A DNA stretch of 57,500 bases. Origin: Legionella spiritensis (GTDB taxonomy: Bacteria > Pseudomonadota > Gammaproteobacteria > Legionellales > Legionellaceae). The stretch is taken from NCBI RefSeq assembly GCF_900186965.1, contig NZ_LT906457.1, forward strand, positions 342,501-400,000, written 5' to 3'. This document shows, in pieces, positions 1 through 11,070 of the stretch. Numbering within the stretch: the first letter of the stretch is position 1; the number at the start of each line of letters is the position of its first letter. The position numbers were made by a program, and so were the translations under genes. The notes below the pieces were generated by a model. The model was not told where the DNA came from and searched no databases. It was given only the letters and a program-made list of their open reading frames with translations.

Positions 1-1863
<1,863 letters not shown>

Positions 1864-2003
1864 CATATAACCTGAATGACTTCGGGTTATTGATACGAAA
1901 GATACGAAAAGAAGCAAGAACGATTGTGTTACCGAATATCTCTTTACCAGCCTGTGGTCTGCCCTGAAGAAGAAACAGGGTTACGACTCAGGATAACCGT
2001 TTT

Positions 2004-2119
2004 CCTGGCGATTATAGCCGTGTGGAACCACCTGATTCCATCTCGAACTCAGAAGTGAAACGCACGTACGCCGATGATAGTGTGGGGTCTCCCCATGTGA
2101 AAGTAGGTCATCGCCAGGG
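2004..2119 (+). rRNA. rrf: 5S ribosomal RNA
   Basis: A segment of about 116 nt starts cctggcgattatagccgtg and ends with its complement gtcatcgccagg, forming the closing helix of 5S rRNA. The internal motif ccgatgatagtgtgggg is typical of gammaproteobacterial 5S. It follows 23S after a spacer of about 140 nt that contains no recognisable tRNA, as expected for the distal end of an rrn operon. Confidence 0.95.
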
Positions 2120-2130
2120 CTTTATACCAG

Positions 2131-2156
2131 AAAGCGGACTTTGTGCCGCTTTTTTT
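2131..2156 (+). terminator. Rho-independent terminator of the rRNA operon
   Basis: The inverted repeat AAAGCGG / CCGCTTT with an 8-nt loop is followed by a T tract, 12 nt after 5S. This is the expected intrinsic terminator. The rest of the gap to 2381 shows no gene; a TAGAAT hexamer at 2340-2345 could be a -10 box for the next gene but lacks a good -35. Confidence 0.85.
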
Positions 2157-2381
2157 ATTTCTGCATGCTAAGGTCTGTTGACCATTCATCTACCGCCTGT
2201 GTGCCGCGGCTTGTCCACGGCATCCAGTAACATCTAAATCATTGGCAAATTGGCCGTAGGTCGAGCCCCCGGCCCAAGGCCATCTATCTAACCCACAAGA
2301 ATGTCTGATTTGTTTCTCGAAAATCATTCTTATTTGCGGTAGAATCGCTTGGTTATTTATTGAGAAAAGTGGTAGGGAAAT

Positions 2382-5183
2382 ATGCTAGTGCTTGATGTAC
2401 AGGAGTTTATAGCCGGTTTAACTAAAGATAACCTCACCTTAAGCAATATCGATCGTACCTTATTGTCAGAATTCAAGTCGTTGTTCAGTGCGGAGAGGAC
2501 TGAGGGAGCGCTCATCAGCGCAGAGGAGCAGCAGACGCTTTTACACCTGTTTAAACGGCGATGGGACGCTATTAAAGACGGTCCGCTGGATTATACATTT
2601 CATTCGTCTGAAGCCAATAGGATATGGATTTCGTTAGCAGAAAAATTGGCTGAAAAATTGGAAATTAATTATTTGGAAATATTAATTCCGGTCATAGATA
2701 ACAAAGTCGATCCCGAAATTTTTTCCCACCTTAGACAATTACCCGATCCCCGCTCCCTGTTATTGGGTGAAGATGATAAAACCTGGCATCGTGTCCAGGG
2801 TATTTTTCAGTTATCTCAAAAATCTGAAAAATTGCTGGCGATCTATGATGATGCCAAAAAAATGCAATTGCGCGCGCTGTCAATTAAGGAATTATTTCGA
2901 TTAAGGGAAAAACAAGGTGAGGAACTGGCATTTAGCCTGAATAATGAAAATTACCGAAATATTTGGGATTTTTTGGTTAAAGATGTGGCTCCTTCCCTGA
3001 ATAAAAGCAATCAATGCCCGCATCAGTTACTGGTTTGCCTGATGGAACTGTTAGATGGTTTTCAAAAAGAAAAACCCGAGGCCTTGCAAGTTTGTCTTAA
3101 AAATATCCATCATGCAATGATGGACTGCTCCCTTACCGAGGTGAATTGCTTTTATGGCATAAAACTGGGTGACGAGGAAAATACTTTCTATTTATTTGAG
3201 TTGCTTACTGAATGTTGGCAGGGCTCAGAAAATCTGGCTGATAAATTGCAATTACTTGCGCAATACGTTGCCGGACAAAATCCCGCGCTGATTTCATCCA
3301 ATGAGCATATCACCCCTGCCTATGAGCACATGAGAGCCGGCCCGTATTTCACAATCAGGGAATTAAGGGATTTGCTGGATCGGTTGCCGGTAAGTTTCGA
3401 TTTTGAATTACAGATGGATGTTATAAAGTTACGGTCGCTTGCTTGCAGCACAGATAAAATTAACGAAGAAATCATAGAAAAACTCAGGGATATCTTTGCC
3501 TGTCGCTGGCGTCTTGTCATTGATACGCCAAGCGATTATACCCGCTTGCAAACTGGTGAGAATAAATCCTGGATAGCGTTGGCACAGCACCTGGCGGGTT
3601 CCGGGTATGTTGACAAAAATTATTATCGATTGCTGATGCCAACCGTAACCCATGACGAAGAATTCATTAATAGAGATAGTCTGACTGCTTATCCATTGTC
3701 TTCTTTTATCGTCTCGGAAGATCATCAGAAGTTAATTCATTTGCCTCATTGTCATAAATATTATTTAGCGAGAGGAACATTCTATAATTGTAATTCGCAT
3801 CCTCCCGTGCCATTGACAGTAAAAGAAGCAAAACGCTTGTTAGCTGCGGATTCTGATCTCTACAAGATTTACATTGAGGCCGAAAAAACGCCTGATCCGG
3901 CCATCAGTAAAAGCACGGTCGAGGCAGTCAGAACGCTGGTTAACGCAAGTTTGTATCCAATAGGATTATACTACGGCAAAGAGTATAACGATCAGCAAAT
4001 GGAACAGGCTTTGGACGCCTACACCAATTTTATGGAATTCGTTGGTGAACTGCCTGAATCCGAGTATGAAGCGTTGTATCAACAACGAATTGTGTACCAT
4101 GCACAACGATACAGTTTTGCAGAAATTATGACGAAAATTCAGAATGGCAAGGACAATGAATGTGTCGCTGTTTATAGCCAGTATTTGGCGAAGCTTGTTC
4201 TTGATTATGATCCGAATGCTGAATTTAAATCCGAGATTACCAGGAAATGTGAGATTGATAAGGCCAGGACACAATCCGCCAGAAAAGTGTACCGTGATTG
4301 TAACGTGGAACAGGAAGAGGCTATCCGGCGTAGTTTGATTCTTTTCATTTCATTGTTGACCCACCCATTTAAATATTTGCCGGGAACCGGTGAACAAATA
4401 GAGGAGTGGGATAATTCCAATCGGGTAACCAGAACCGGCAAGTTAATTTTTGATAATTTGAAAGAGAGTTTAATAGACAATGAGGCACGCAATATTCGCT
4501 TTGTGTATTCATTTGTTATCGATAAAATCATAAAACCAGCCCGTAATGAAAGTTGGTTGTTTACCTTTTTTTCAAGATCTACTGATACCGACAAGTGGTT
4601 AAAAAGTATTATCAATGACTCACTGTTCAATTCCGATGAGACACCTTGTTTTGAACCGGAGCATTTGGTCATAGTATTGTCGGAACTGGTGGAAAGGGAT
4701 CCTGATTTTCGTCCTGTACTGGATGATTTTATTGAAGAACTGATCCAGACTATGGCACAGCGAGAAAACCGATACCGAATAATGGTTAGGTGTAATGTCA
4801 AATTGATTGAATTGTTCAGGCATTTCGAGAAGCATAATCAATTTGAAAAAAAGGGAATACTGGATGTTTTAAATAAATCAAGGGAACGCACGACATCGAC
4901 CGAATTAATGTCTAAAACAGTGGCATTTTTGCAGCGAAAATTAACAACCCGGCTTTCATTTAATGATAAAGAACAACGATTGTTTCATTTTGAATGGGAT
5001 ATAGATTATTATAAATCGAAAAGTTACCCGTATCCCATCAGAAATTTATTAGAAACGTTTCAAAACCGCTGTAAATCCATGCTTGATTCTAACCCGGGCT
5101 TGCAACGTTCTATCCATACTTATCTCGAACGGTTTGACAGTCTTGTTCAGCCTCGGGAGATGACGTGTGACTTCAGGCCTTAG
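2382..5183 (+). CDS. Large orphan protein (933 aa) with an internally duplicated helical module
   Basis: Function not recognised. No signal peptide or membrane segment is evident; the protein looks soluble, helical and charged. A module around residues 24-115 recurs around 345-430: both contain an RW pair (..KRRWDAIKDG.., ..ACRWRLVIDT..), then DYT, then W(I)xLA(E/Q)xLA, then (I/M)P(V/T). The segment after the second copy (about 430-490, DSLTAYPLSSF ... PPVPLTVKEA) faintly resembles a degenerate U-box-like fold, which is not enough to assign one. The ATG has only a weak ribosome site (gtaggga). The stop codon TAG (5181-5183) is formed with the first bases of repeat element A. Size and lack of relatives would fit a Legionella secreted effector, but that is inference only. 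Confidence 0.85.
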   Translation: MLVLDVQEFIAGLTKDNLTLSNIDRTLLSEFKSLFSAERTEGALISAEEQQTLLHLFKRRWDAIKDGPLDYTFHSSEANRIWISLAEKLAEKLEINYLEILIPVIDNKVDPEIFSHLRQLPDPRSLLLGEDDKTWHRVQGIFQLSQKSEKLLAIYDDAKKMQLRALSIKELFRLREKQGEELAFSLNNENYRNIWDFLVKDVAPSLNKSNQCPHQLLVCLMELLDGFQKEKPEALQVCLKNIHHAMMDCSLTEVNCFYGIKLGDEENTFYLFELLTECWQGSENLADKLQLLAQYVAGQNPALISSNEHITPAYEHMRAGPYFTIRELRDLLDRLPVSFDFELQMDVIKLRSLACSTDKINEEIIEKLRDIFACRWRLVIDTPSDYTRLQTGENKSWIALAQHLAGSGYVDKNYYRLLMPTVTHDEEFINRDSLTAYPLSSFIVSEDHQKLIHLPHCHKYYLARGTFYNCNSHPPVPLTVKEAKRLLAADSDLYKIYIEAEKTPDPAISKSTVEAVRTLVNASLYPIGLYYGKEYNDQQMEQALDAYTNFMEFVGELPESEYEALYQQRIVYHAQRYSFAEIMTKIQNGKDNECVAVYSQYLAKLVLDYDPNAEFKSEITRKCEIDKARTQSARKVYRDCNVEQEEAIRRSLILFISLLTHPFKYLPGTGEQIEEWDNSNRVTRTGKLIFDNLKESLIDNEARNIRFVYSFVIDKIIKPARNESWLFTFFSRSTDTDKWLKSIINDSLFNSDETPCFEPEHLVIVLSELVERDPDFRPVLDDFIEELIQTMAQRENRYRIMVRCNVKLIELFRHFEKHNQFEKKGILDVLNKSRERTTSTELMSKTVAFLQRKLTTRLSFNDKEQRLFHFEWDIDYYKSKSYPYPIRNLLETFQNRCKSMLDSNPGLQRSIHTYLERFDSLVQPREMTCDFRP

Positions 5184-5410
5184 GTTCTGTGCCCAAAACT
5201 TTCCTGACACCAATTTTTTACCAAAGAACCGTAGCCCGTAAGGAGGTCTGTGGCCGTATTGCGGGTTTCATATTGTAATATTGTGCCAGTAGAACAGGCA
5301 AGTAAACGGGCGAATGGTATCCGCATTTCGGCCTCGCTTCCATGACAGCCTGCAAAAAAGGATTAATCATCTGCTTTTGCAGCCGTACATAATTTTATTA
5401 ACAAAACCTG
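5182..5410 (+). repeat. Dispersed repeat element, copy A (REP-like core plus terminal repeats)
   Basis: The left end AGGTTCTGTGCCC and the right end ACAAAACCTGG are degenerate terminal inverted repeats of the family described for copy D. The core begins at 5231 (GTAGCCCGTAAGGAGG) and runs GGCCGTATTGCGGGTTT, with a more diverged returning arm around 5321-5352 (CCGCATTTCGGCCTCGC). It fills the gap between two convergent genes and completes the stop codon of the upstream one. Confidence 0.8.
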
Positions 5411-5422
5411 GTCATTGAATAA

Positions 5423-6391
5423 TTACCCGTTTTGGGCAAGGATTTTTAACAAATTGCGATAACGCTGTAAAGACAGGCGGCCTTCGTTGACTTGAGATAA
5501 AATAGCACAGCCTGGCGAGTCAAGATGATTGCAGTTTCTGAATTTGCACAGGGACGTTAACGAACGAAACTCACGAAAGCCATAAACGATATCCGCCGCG
5601 GACATTTTCCATAAACAGAATTCTCTCACCCCCGGCGAATCGATCAAATCACCGCCATGCGGTAAATGATACAGCCGGGAATTGCTGGTTGTATGGCGTC
5701 CCAGTTGCGATCCTTCTGAAATAGCTCCGATCGGAATGTTTGTTTTGAAAGGTAAAATATTCGCTATGATGGAGGATTTGCCAACCCCTGATTGGCCAAC
5801 GAAAATACTGACCTGTTGTTGGAGATGCTCATCCAGCTGGCCATGCCCCGGCTTTTGTTTACAGCTTAGAAACAGAAGGGGATAACCCAGAGGCTGGTAG
5901 ATCTCCATTAACTGCTGTTTCAAATCCTCACATGGTAAATCGACCTTGTTGAGAATAATACAAGCCTTAAGTCGTAGATGTTCGGCTATAATCAGATAGC
6001 TATCAAGTAAAGACCAGCTTAAATCAGGTTTAACGGCGGTCACTATCATCAGTTGGGTGATATTGGCGGCAACCGGACGATTAATACCACGTTTATCAGG
6101 GCGGCTGAGCTCGGATTGACGAGGAAAACGGCTTAAAACCACCCCATGGTTTTCCCCTTCGTTTTGCCAAACGACACGATCGCCTGCAACCAGCGAGTCA
6201 ATATTCGGTCGAATGGAGCAATGTATTGGTTCACCGGTTGACGTTTCAATGTCCGCATGGCGGCCAAAGCGTGAGAGCACCAACCCCTCTTCATGATCAG
6301 TATTGGTGCCGTTCTGGAGTTGCCGATGGTAGTCAGCCTGGATTTTTTGAATCCGGTTGCGTTGTTGCTTGTTAATTCGTCTTTTACTCAT
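5423..6391 (-). CDS. rsgA: Ribosome small subunit-dependent GTPase RsgA
   Basis: This is a late-stage 30S assembly GTPase. The protein has an N-terminal OB-fold region, then a circularly permuted GTPase domain with NKVD (G4) before the P-loop GQSGVGKSS (G1) and DSPGVREF (G3), and a C-terminal zinc knuckle CKFRNCNHLDSPGC. The frame extends upstream to a TTG at 6487, but homology to E. coli RsgA (MSKNKLSKGQQRR) favours the ATG at 6391 (MSKRRINKQQRNR), giving 322 aa. It is transcribed divergently from cca, with about 200 bp between them. Confidence 0.95.
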   Translation of the reverse strand: MSKRRINKQQRNRIQKIQADYHRQLQNGTNTDHEEGLVLSRFGRHADIETSTGEPIHCSIRPNIDSLVAGDRVVWQNEGENHGVVLSRFPRQSELSRPDKRGINRPVAANITQLMIVTAVKPDLSWSLLDSYLIIAEHLRLKACIILNKVDLPCEDLKQQLMEIYQPLGYPLLFLSCKQKPGHGQLDEHLQQQVSIFVGQSGVGKSSIIANILPFKTNIPIGAISEGSQLGRHTTSNSRLYHLPHGGDLIDSPGVREFCLWKMSAADIVYGFREFRSLTSLCKFRNCNHLDSPGCAILSQVNEGRLSLQRYRNLLKILAQNG

Positions 6392-6592
6392 GGTTAAAAG
6401 ATAGTCTATAATGGCTGAGGTTGAATCTGTACAGTATGATGGCAAATTGACAGGAAAGACAGTAGGTTTTGTGAAACAAATTGACAATGAATCTTATCCT
6501 ATAAAGCGGAATACGCAAATATTCAGATATATCTTCCTGATTTCAGGTGTGAGTCAGGATAAATATCGAGGCGATACACACAAGGTAACGTG

Positions 6593-7831
6593 ATGAAAGT
6601 ATATCTGGTAGGCGGAGCTGTTCGTGACCGATTGTTAGGCTATCCGGTAAAAGAGCGGGACTGGGTTGTTGTCGGGGCAACGCCCCAACAAATGCGGCAA
6701 CAAGGTTATCAGCAAGTTGGTCGGGATTTCCCGGTGTTTTTACATCCTGAAACGGGTGAGGAATACGCGCTTGCCCGTACGGAAAGAAAATCTGCGCCCG
6801 GATATCACGGCTTTGTCTGCCATTATGATTCGAATGTCACGCTTGAAGAGGATTTGATGCGTAGAGACTTGACCATCAACGCGATGGCTATGGATGAAAA
6901 TGGCACGTTGATCGACCCTTACCAGGGAGCCAGGGATTTGCGGGACAAACAGTTGCGGCACGTTTCTGACGCTTTTGGCGAAGATCCGGTTCGAGTGCTA
7001 CGAACCGCTCGTTTCGCCGCTCGTTATCATCATCTGGGCTTTCGTGTGCATCATGAAACCCGGCTTCTCATGTACCTTATGGTCCGGCGTCGGGAATTAC
7101 ATCATCTGGTTGCAGAACGGGTCTGGCAGGAGTGGCAACGTAGTCTGACTGAGAAAAACCCGGAAGTGTTTCTCCAGATATTAAGGGGCTGTGGGGCGCT
7201 GGCGGTGGTTTTACCGGAACTCGATGCGTTGTTTGGCGTGCCTAATCCACGTCAACATCATCCTGAAGTAGATAGTGGCGTTCATACGTTAATGGTCTTG
7301 CAGGCAGCGGCTGTCTTATCGGATAACCCGCAAATTCGTTTTGCGGCTGTGGTACATGATTTAGGTAAGGCGTTGACGCCACTTGTGCAATGGCCTAAAC
7401 ATCGTGGCCATGAAGAAAGTGGGGTGCCTGTGATAGAATCTCTATGTCACCGTTTGCGAATCCCCGTGGAATATCGCAGATTGGCCGTGTTGGTTTCACG
7501 CTATCATTTGCTGGTGCATCGTGTCCTGACCTTGCGTGTAACCACCATGGTCACACTTCTGGAAAAAATCGACGCGTTCCGACGGCCGCAGGGGTTGGAA
7601 AATCTGTTAATAGCTTGCGAGGCGGATGCGAAAGGGAGGGGCATACCGGTGAATTATCGGCAAGGAACATTGTGGCGGCAACTGTATGATGTCTGCTCGC
7701 AGGTATCTGCTCAAACCGTGATTCAGGAAGGTTATCAGGGAGCCGCCATCAAAAAGGAATTACATCAACGGCGGGTATTAGCCATTCAACCAATAATAGA
7801 ATCCTGGGAAAACCATGAAAGACAACAATAA
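6593..7831 (+). CDS. cca: CCA-adding tRNA nucleotidyltransferase with HD domain
   Basis: The enzyme adds or repairs the 3' CCA of tRNAs. The N-terminus carries the class II nucleotidyltransferase signature ([11 protein letters not shown], then the ERDWVVVGA strand), with arm regions [12 protein letters not shown] and [16 protein letters not shown]. The second half has an HD phosphohydrolase domain (HTLMVL ... VVHDLGKAL), as in the gammaproteobacterial multifunctional form. Length (412 aa) matches E. coli Cca. The ATG at 6593 was chosen over the GTG immediately before it (6590) because E. coli Cca starts [12 protein letters not shown]. It overlaps orn by 17 nt. Confidence 0.95.
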   Translation: MKVYLVGGAVRDRLLGYPVKERDWVVVGATPQQMRQQGYQQVGRDFPVFLHPETGEEYALARTERKSAPGYHGFVCHYDSNVTLEEDLMRRDLTINAMAMDENGTLIDPYQGARDLRDKQLRHVSDAFGEDPVRVLRTARFAARYHHLGFRVHHETRLLMYLMVRRRELHHLVAERVWQEWQRSLTEKNPEVFLQILRGCGALAVVLPELDALFGVPNPRQHHPEVDSGVHTLMVLQAAAVLSDNPQIRFAAVVHDLGKALTPLVQWPKHRGHEESGVPVIESLCHRLRIPVEYRRLAVLVSRYHLLVHRVLTLRVTTMVTLLEKIDAFRRPQGLENLLIACEADAKGRGIPVNYRQGTLWRQLYDVCSQVSAQTVIQEGYQGAAIKKELHQRRVLAIQPIIESWENHERQQ

Positions 7832-8381
7832 TTTGATCTGGATAGATTTGGAAATGACAGGTCTTCTTCCAGAGCAGGACAGAATCATAGAAATTGCGAC
7901 GATCGTTACCGACTCCCGGTTAAATGTGCTGGCAGAAGGGCCTGTGCTGGCCATTCATCAGAGCGAAGCAACCATGGCGGGCATGGATGAGTGGAATACC
8001 AGACAACATAACCAGTCTGGCCTGGTCAAGCGGGTACTGGCGTCGGAAATAGATGAGGCCCAGGCTGAGCAAAGGACAATTGCTTTTTTAAAACAGTATC
8101 TGGACAAGGGCAAATCGCCTATGTGCGGCAACAGTATCTGTCAGGACAGGCGGTTTTTATACAAATATATGCCTGAGCTTGCGGCCTTTTTCCATTATCG
8201 CAATCTGGATGTCAGCACCTTGAAAGAATTGATGAAACGCTGGCGGCCGCAATTATTGAACGGTGTTGTTAAGGAAGCGAAGCATTTGGCTCTGGATGAT
8301 ATTAAGGATTCCATTGCCGAACTGGTTTATTATCGACAACATTTTATAAATTTGGGGGATGAAAGTCATGACCCATCGTGA
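7815..8381 (+). CDS. orn: Oligoribonuclease
   Basis: A DEDDh 3'-5' exoribonuclease that degrades 2-5 nt RNA fragments to mononucleotides and clears pGpG. Visible motifs: WIDLEMTGL with [10 protein letters not shown] (Exo I), [11 protein letters not shown] (Exo II), and the H-x4-D Exo III context [11 protein letters not shown]. The length of 188 aa is close to E. coli Orn (181). The gene overlaps the end of cca by 17 nt and the start of queH by 23 nt, so the three are probably co-transcribed and translationally coupled. Confidence 0.96.
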   Translation: MKDNNNLIWIDLEMTGLLPEQDRIIEIATIVTDSRLNVLAEGPVLAIHQSEATMAGMDEWNTRQHNQSGLVKRVLASEIDEAQAEQRTIAFLKQYLDKGKSPMCGNSICQDRRFLYKYMPELAAFFHYRNLDVSTLKELMKRWRPQLLNGVVKEAKHLALDDIKDSIAELVYYRQHFINLGDESHDPS

Positions 8382-9048
8382 ACAGTTAGTGTTGCCTGAC
8401 GGTGCTGATAAATTGTTGCTGCATTCCTGCTGCGCGCCTTGTTCCGGCGAAGTGATGGAGGCATTAGTGTTTTCAAACATTGACTTCACCATTTATTTTT
8501 ATAACCCTAATATCCATCCGGTGCAGGAGTATGAAATCAGAAAAAAGGAAAATATCGAGTTTGCCGACAAGCATAATATCCCGTTTGTGGACGCCGATTA
8601 TGATAAGGATAACTGGTTTTCCCGAGTGAAGGGGCTGGAGTGGGAACCGGAACGGGGCAAGCGGTGCAGTGTCTGTTTTGACATGCGCTTTGAGCGCACC
8701 GCACTGTATGCCCATGAGCATGGTTTTCCCGTCATCAGCAGTTCTCTCGGGATTTCGCGCTGGAAGGATATGAACCAGATTAACGAGTCAGGAATTCGAG
8801 CGGCAAGCAGATACCCCCACATCGAATACTGGACTTACAACTGGCGTAAAAACGGCGGCGCGAGCAGAATGTATGATATTGCCAAACGGGAGAATTTTTA
8901 CAAGCAGGAATATTGCGGCTGTGTCTATTCGCTGCGGGATACCAATCAATGGCGTAAGCAAAATGAGCGTGACCGTATTAAAATCGGAGTGAACTACTAT
9001 GGTCATGAACAGGAGCCGACGCAGTTAACCCCCAAAGAGAAGGACTAG
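8359..9048 (+). CDS. queH: Epoxyqueuosine reductase QueH (DUF208 family)
   Basis: QueH performs the last step of queuosine biosynthesis, reduction of epoxyqueuosine in tRNA, without cobalamin (unlike QueG). The diagnostic cysteine pairs are present: [11 protein letters not shown] near the N-terminus, [13 protein letters not shown] in the middle, and EYCGCVYS near the C-terminus; these form the Fe-S and metal sites of the family. Length 229 aa. An alternative ATG lies at 8368. It is the third gene of the cca-orn-queH-CDF run. QueF, an earlier enzyme of the same pathway, is also in this window (33244-34089). Confidence 0.9.
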   Translation: MKVMTHREQLVLPDGADKLLLHSCCAPCSGEVMEALVFSNIDFTIYFYNPNIHPVQEYEIRKKENIEFADKHNIPFVDADYDKDNWFSRVKGLEWEPERGKRCSVCFDMRFERTALYAHEHGFPVISSSLGISRWKDMNQINESGIRAASRYPHIEYWTYNWRKNGGASRMYDIAKRENFYKQEYCGCVYSLRDTNQWRKQNERDRIKIGVNYYGHEQEPTQLTPKEKD

Positions 9049-9050
9049 AT

Positions 9051-9974
9051 ATGGGGCATCACCATTCAGAAAACGGCCATCACCATCATCACGCGCCGCA
9101 GGAATTTAACCGGGCGTTTATCATAGCCATTGTGGCAAATGGTCTTTTCGTCATTATTCAGGTGATGTACGCTTATTGGGCCAACTCCACCAGTTTGCTG
9201 GCGGACGCCATACACAATCTTGGCGATGTGTTAAGCCTGATTCTGGCATGGATTGCCAATCGCCTGTTGAAACGTCTCCCCACGGAGCGATCGACCTATG
9301 GCATGAAAAAAACCTCCATTCTGGCCGCACTCGCTAACGGCATATTGCTGGTATTTTCCTGCGGGATTATCGCGACCGAAGCCATGTACAAATTCTTTTC
9401 CCCTTCTGAAGTTCAAGCGTTAACCGTGATGATTGTTGCCGGGATTGGCATTGTTGTGAATGGTGCGACAGCCGCTCTTTTTGTGCGGGGCACGGATGAC
9501 TTGAATATCCGGGGGGCTTATCTGCATTTGTTCTACGATGCCTTGATTTCCGTGGGGGTTGTTATTTCCGCCGGTCTGATGTACTGGACCGATTGGTTAT
9601 GGATTGATCCGTTAGTTGGTTTGTTGATTGCCTTGATTATTCTGAAAGGAACCTGGGCTTTGTTTACAGACAGCTTCCGGTTGATTATCGATGCCGTGCC
9701 GCGCGGTATATCCTGGCAATCCGTTCAGGAAACCCTGCGTTCGGAGCCCGGTGTGGAACAAGTCCATGATCTGCATATCTGGGCAATGAGCACTCAGGAA
9801 AACGCGTTGTCGGTTCATTTATGGATGCCGGATGTGGTGTTAAGCGATGAAGCGCGGTTGCGAATAGTCAGAACACTTAAAAAAGAGCACAACATTCATC
9901 ACTCCACCATCCAGGTTGAAAAAAATCTGACCTATTGTGACGACGCCTGCGGTGCCCGGGAACAGTGTCAATAG
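9051..9974 (+). CDS. Cation diffusion facilitator zinc/metal efflux protein
   Basis: Proton-coupled exporter of divalent cations in the inner membrane. The N-terminal tail is rich in histidine (HHHSENGHHHHH) and probably samples metal. Six transmembrane segments follow, with the CDF metal-site motifs LADAIHNLGDVLS in TM2 and HLFYDALIS in TM5, then a cytoplasmic ferredoxin-like domain (VHDLHIWAMS). The C-terminal tail CDDACGAREQC adds cysteines. It resembles ZitB/CzcD; zinc is the likely substrate but is not proven. It starts 2 nt after queH. Its TAG stop abuts repeat copy B. Confidence 0.92.
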   Translation: MGHHHSENGHHHHHAPQEFNRAFIIAIVANGLFVIIQVMYAYWANSTSLLADAIHNLGDVLSLILAWIANRLLKRLPTERSTYGMKKTSILAALANGILLVFSCGIIATEAMYKFFSPSEVQALTVMIVAGIGIVVNGATAALFVRGTDDLNIRGAYLHLFYDALISVGVVISAGLMYWTDWLWIDPLVGLLIALIILKGTWALFTDSFRLIIDAVPRGISWQSVQETLRSEPGVEQVHDLHIWAMSTQENALSVHLWMPDVVLSDEARLRIVRTLKKEHNIHHSTIQVEKNLTYCDDACGAREQCQ

Positions 9975-10151
9975 ATCCTGTAGCCGTCATGAAGGCGAAG
10001 CCGAAATGCGGGGAAACGTTCACTTGGGCGCCCACCGGTTCTCATGGGACAATATTGAACCATAAAACCCGCAATACGGCCGCAAGCCTCTCTACGGGCT
10101 ACCGCTCGTTTGTAAAAAATGGTGCCGGGACATTTTTGTTCACAGGGCCTG
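9973..10151 (-). repeat. Dispersed repeat element, copy B
   Basis: The REP-like core lies in inverse orientation: the arm of 9980-10014 (GTAGCCGTCATGAAGGCG) pairs with 10064-10102 (CGGCCGCAAGCCTCTCTACG). The terminal repeat at 10139-10151 reads CAGGCCCTGTGAAC on the minus strand and encodes the last two codons plus stop of the YgjP-type gene, with the preceding CAG. The other end is diverged, but still begins as the AG of the CDF gene's TAG stop. Confidence 0.8.
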
Positions 10152-10835
10152 GCGCAACATTTGATGTCTTTGTTTCCAGTCGGGCAGGAAGTGCTCCATC
10201 CATTGATAAAATCGCCTGTTATGGCCTGATTCCAGAAAATGGATCATTTCATGAACAAGCACATATTCCAGACAGGACAGCGGTTTTTGAATAAGCGTCA
10301 GGTTGATCCATATTCTTTTGGCGCGAGGATTGCAGGAACCCCAGCGGGTTTTCATTTTTTTTATACCAATCTGTTGTACGGAAATGCCGATTATTTTTTC
10401 CCACGCGGGAACAAGTGTCGTCAGTTGTTGTTGCAACTGGTCGCGATACCAGCGATGCAGTATCTTTTCCTTGTCTAGTTGGCTTGCGCCAGTTTTGATC
10501 GATAGCCATAAATGATGGTCTTGCATAATACAGGATGGCCGCCCCGAATCCGTTTCTTTTATTCTCAAGGTATGAATCTGGCCTTGAAACAGGCATGAGG
10601 CGCCGTCGGTCAAGGATGGCGATTCGGTTATTTTCCTCTCTTGTATGTGTTTTTGACGAGTCAGGATCCATGTTTTCTTATGGGTGATGAAGCGGCCAAT
10701 CGCCTGGTTGCTTAGGCCAAGCGGCGCACTAATCCGTACCCGACCATCCGGAGGATAAACACCGAGATGCAGATTTTTAATCGGTTTACGAACCAGTTCG
10801 CAGGTAATGCCTGCTATTTCAATCAATGAGCTCAC
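10140..10835 (-). CDS. YgjP/DUF45-type metallopeptidase-domain protein
   Basis: The zinc-peptidase signature VHEMIHFLESGHNRRF (HExxH plus downstream H) lies near residues 195-206, followed by W-rich FLPDWKQRHQ, as in YgjP/WLM-type SprT-like proteins. The segment KTRWGSCNPRAKRIWINLTL is characteristic of this family. Physiological substrate unknown. Length 231 aa. The last three codons and stop (CAG GCC CTG TGA) are supplied by the terminal repeat of element B, so the QAL tail is probably not ancestral. It is divergent from the LRR gene, with a perfect inverted repeat between the two. Confidence 0.85.
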   Translation of the reverse strand: MSSLIEIAGITCELVRKPIKNLHLGVYPPDGRVRISAPLGLSNQAIGRFITHKKTWILTRQKHIQERKITESPSLTDGASCLFQGQIHTLRIKETDSGRPSCIMQDHHLWLSIKTGASQLDKEKILHRWYRDQLQQQLTTLVPAWEKIIGISVQQIGIKKMKTRWGSCNPRAKRIWINLTLIQKPLSCLEYVLVHEMIHFLESGHNRRFYQWMEHFLPDWKQRHQMLRQAL

Positions 10836-10888
10836 GGTGGTTAAATCTCCTGTGTTTCATCGGCCATTATAGCTTTGCCGCAAAAAAA

Positions 10889-10934
10889 CATCGCCAGGCT
10901 CTGTGAAAATTTTGGTTCACAGAGCCTGGCGATG
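10889..10934. repeat. Perfect 19-bp inverted repeat: paired ends of the dispersed element without core
   Basis: Two perfectly complementary 19-nt arms (CATCGCCAGGCTCTGTGAA and its complement) enclose an 8-nt loop. Each arm contains the terminal sequence CAGGCTCTGTGAA of the dispersed repeat family, so this looks like an element reduced to its two ends. It lies in the 235-bp gap between divergent genes, where it could also act as a strong hairpin or operator. Confidence 0.85.
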
Positions 10935-11012
10935 GCGCTTGGGTGCGTAGTGTGGATGTGCCTGCCGTATTTGACAATACAGAAACGACTAACGATGGTC
11001 TTGTAATTTCAG

Positions 11013-11046
11013 GCATCCTATTTTAATAATACAGGATGCTTGTTTC
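11013..11046 (+). promoter_or_regulatory. 5' leader stem-loop upstream of the LRR gene
   Basis: GCATCCT (11013-11019) and AGGATGC (11033-11039) form a 7-bp stem with a 13-nt AT-rich loop, followed by TTGTTTCT, about 25 nt before the start codon. A TTGACA hexamer at 10971-10976 could be a -35 box, but no good -10 follows. The hairpin could be a weak terminator or a leader regulatory structure; the sequence does not decide. Confidence 0.35.
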
Positions 11047-11070
11047 TAAATTTATGGTTGAGGGCTTTTC

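Noticed and set aside
3672-3852. U-box-like segment in the 933-aa protein
   Set aside because: Resemblance rests on a few Asp/Pro/Leu positions only; not strong enough to call a ubiquitin ligase domain.
6411-6593. A 60-codon plus-strand frame between rsgA and cca
   Set aside because: No ribosome site or family motif; it lies in the divergent promoter region and may only be leader sequence.
9965-10294. A 109-codon plus-strand frame after the CDF gene
   Set aside because: It runs through repeat copy B and antisense to the metallopeptidase, with repeat-derived composition.
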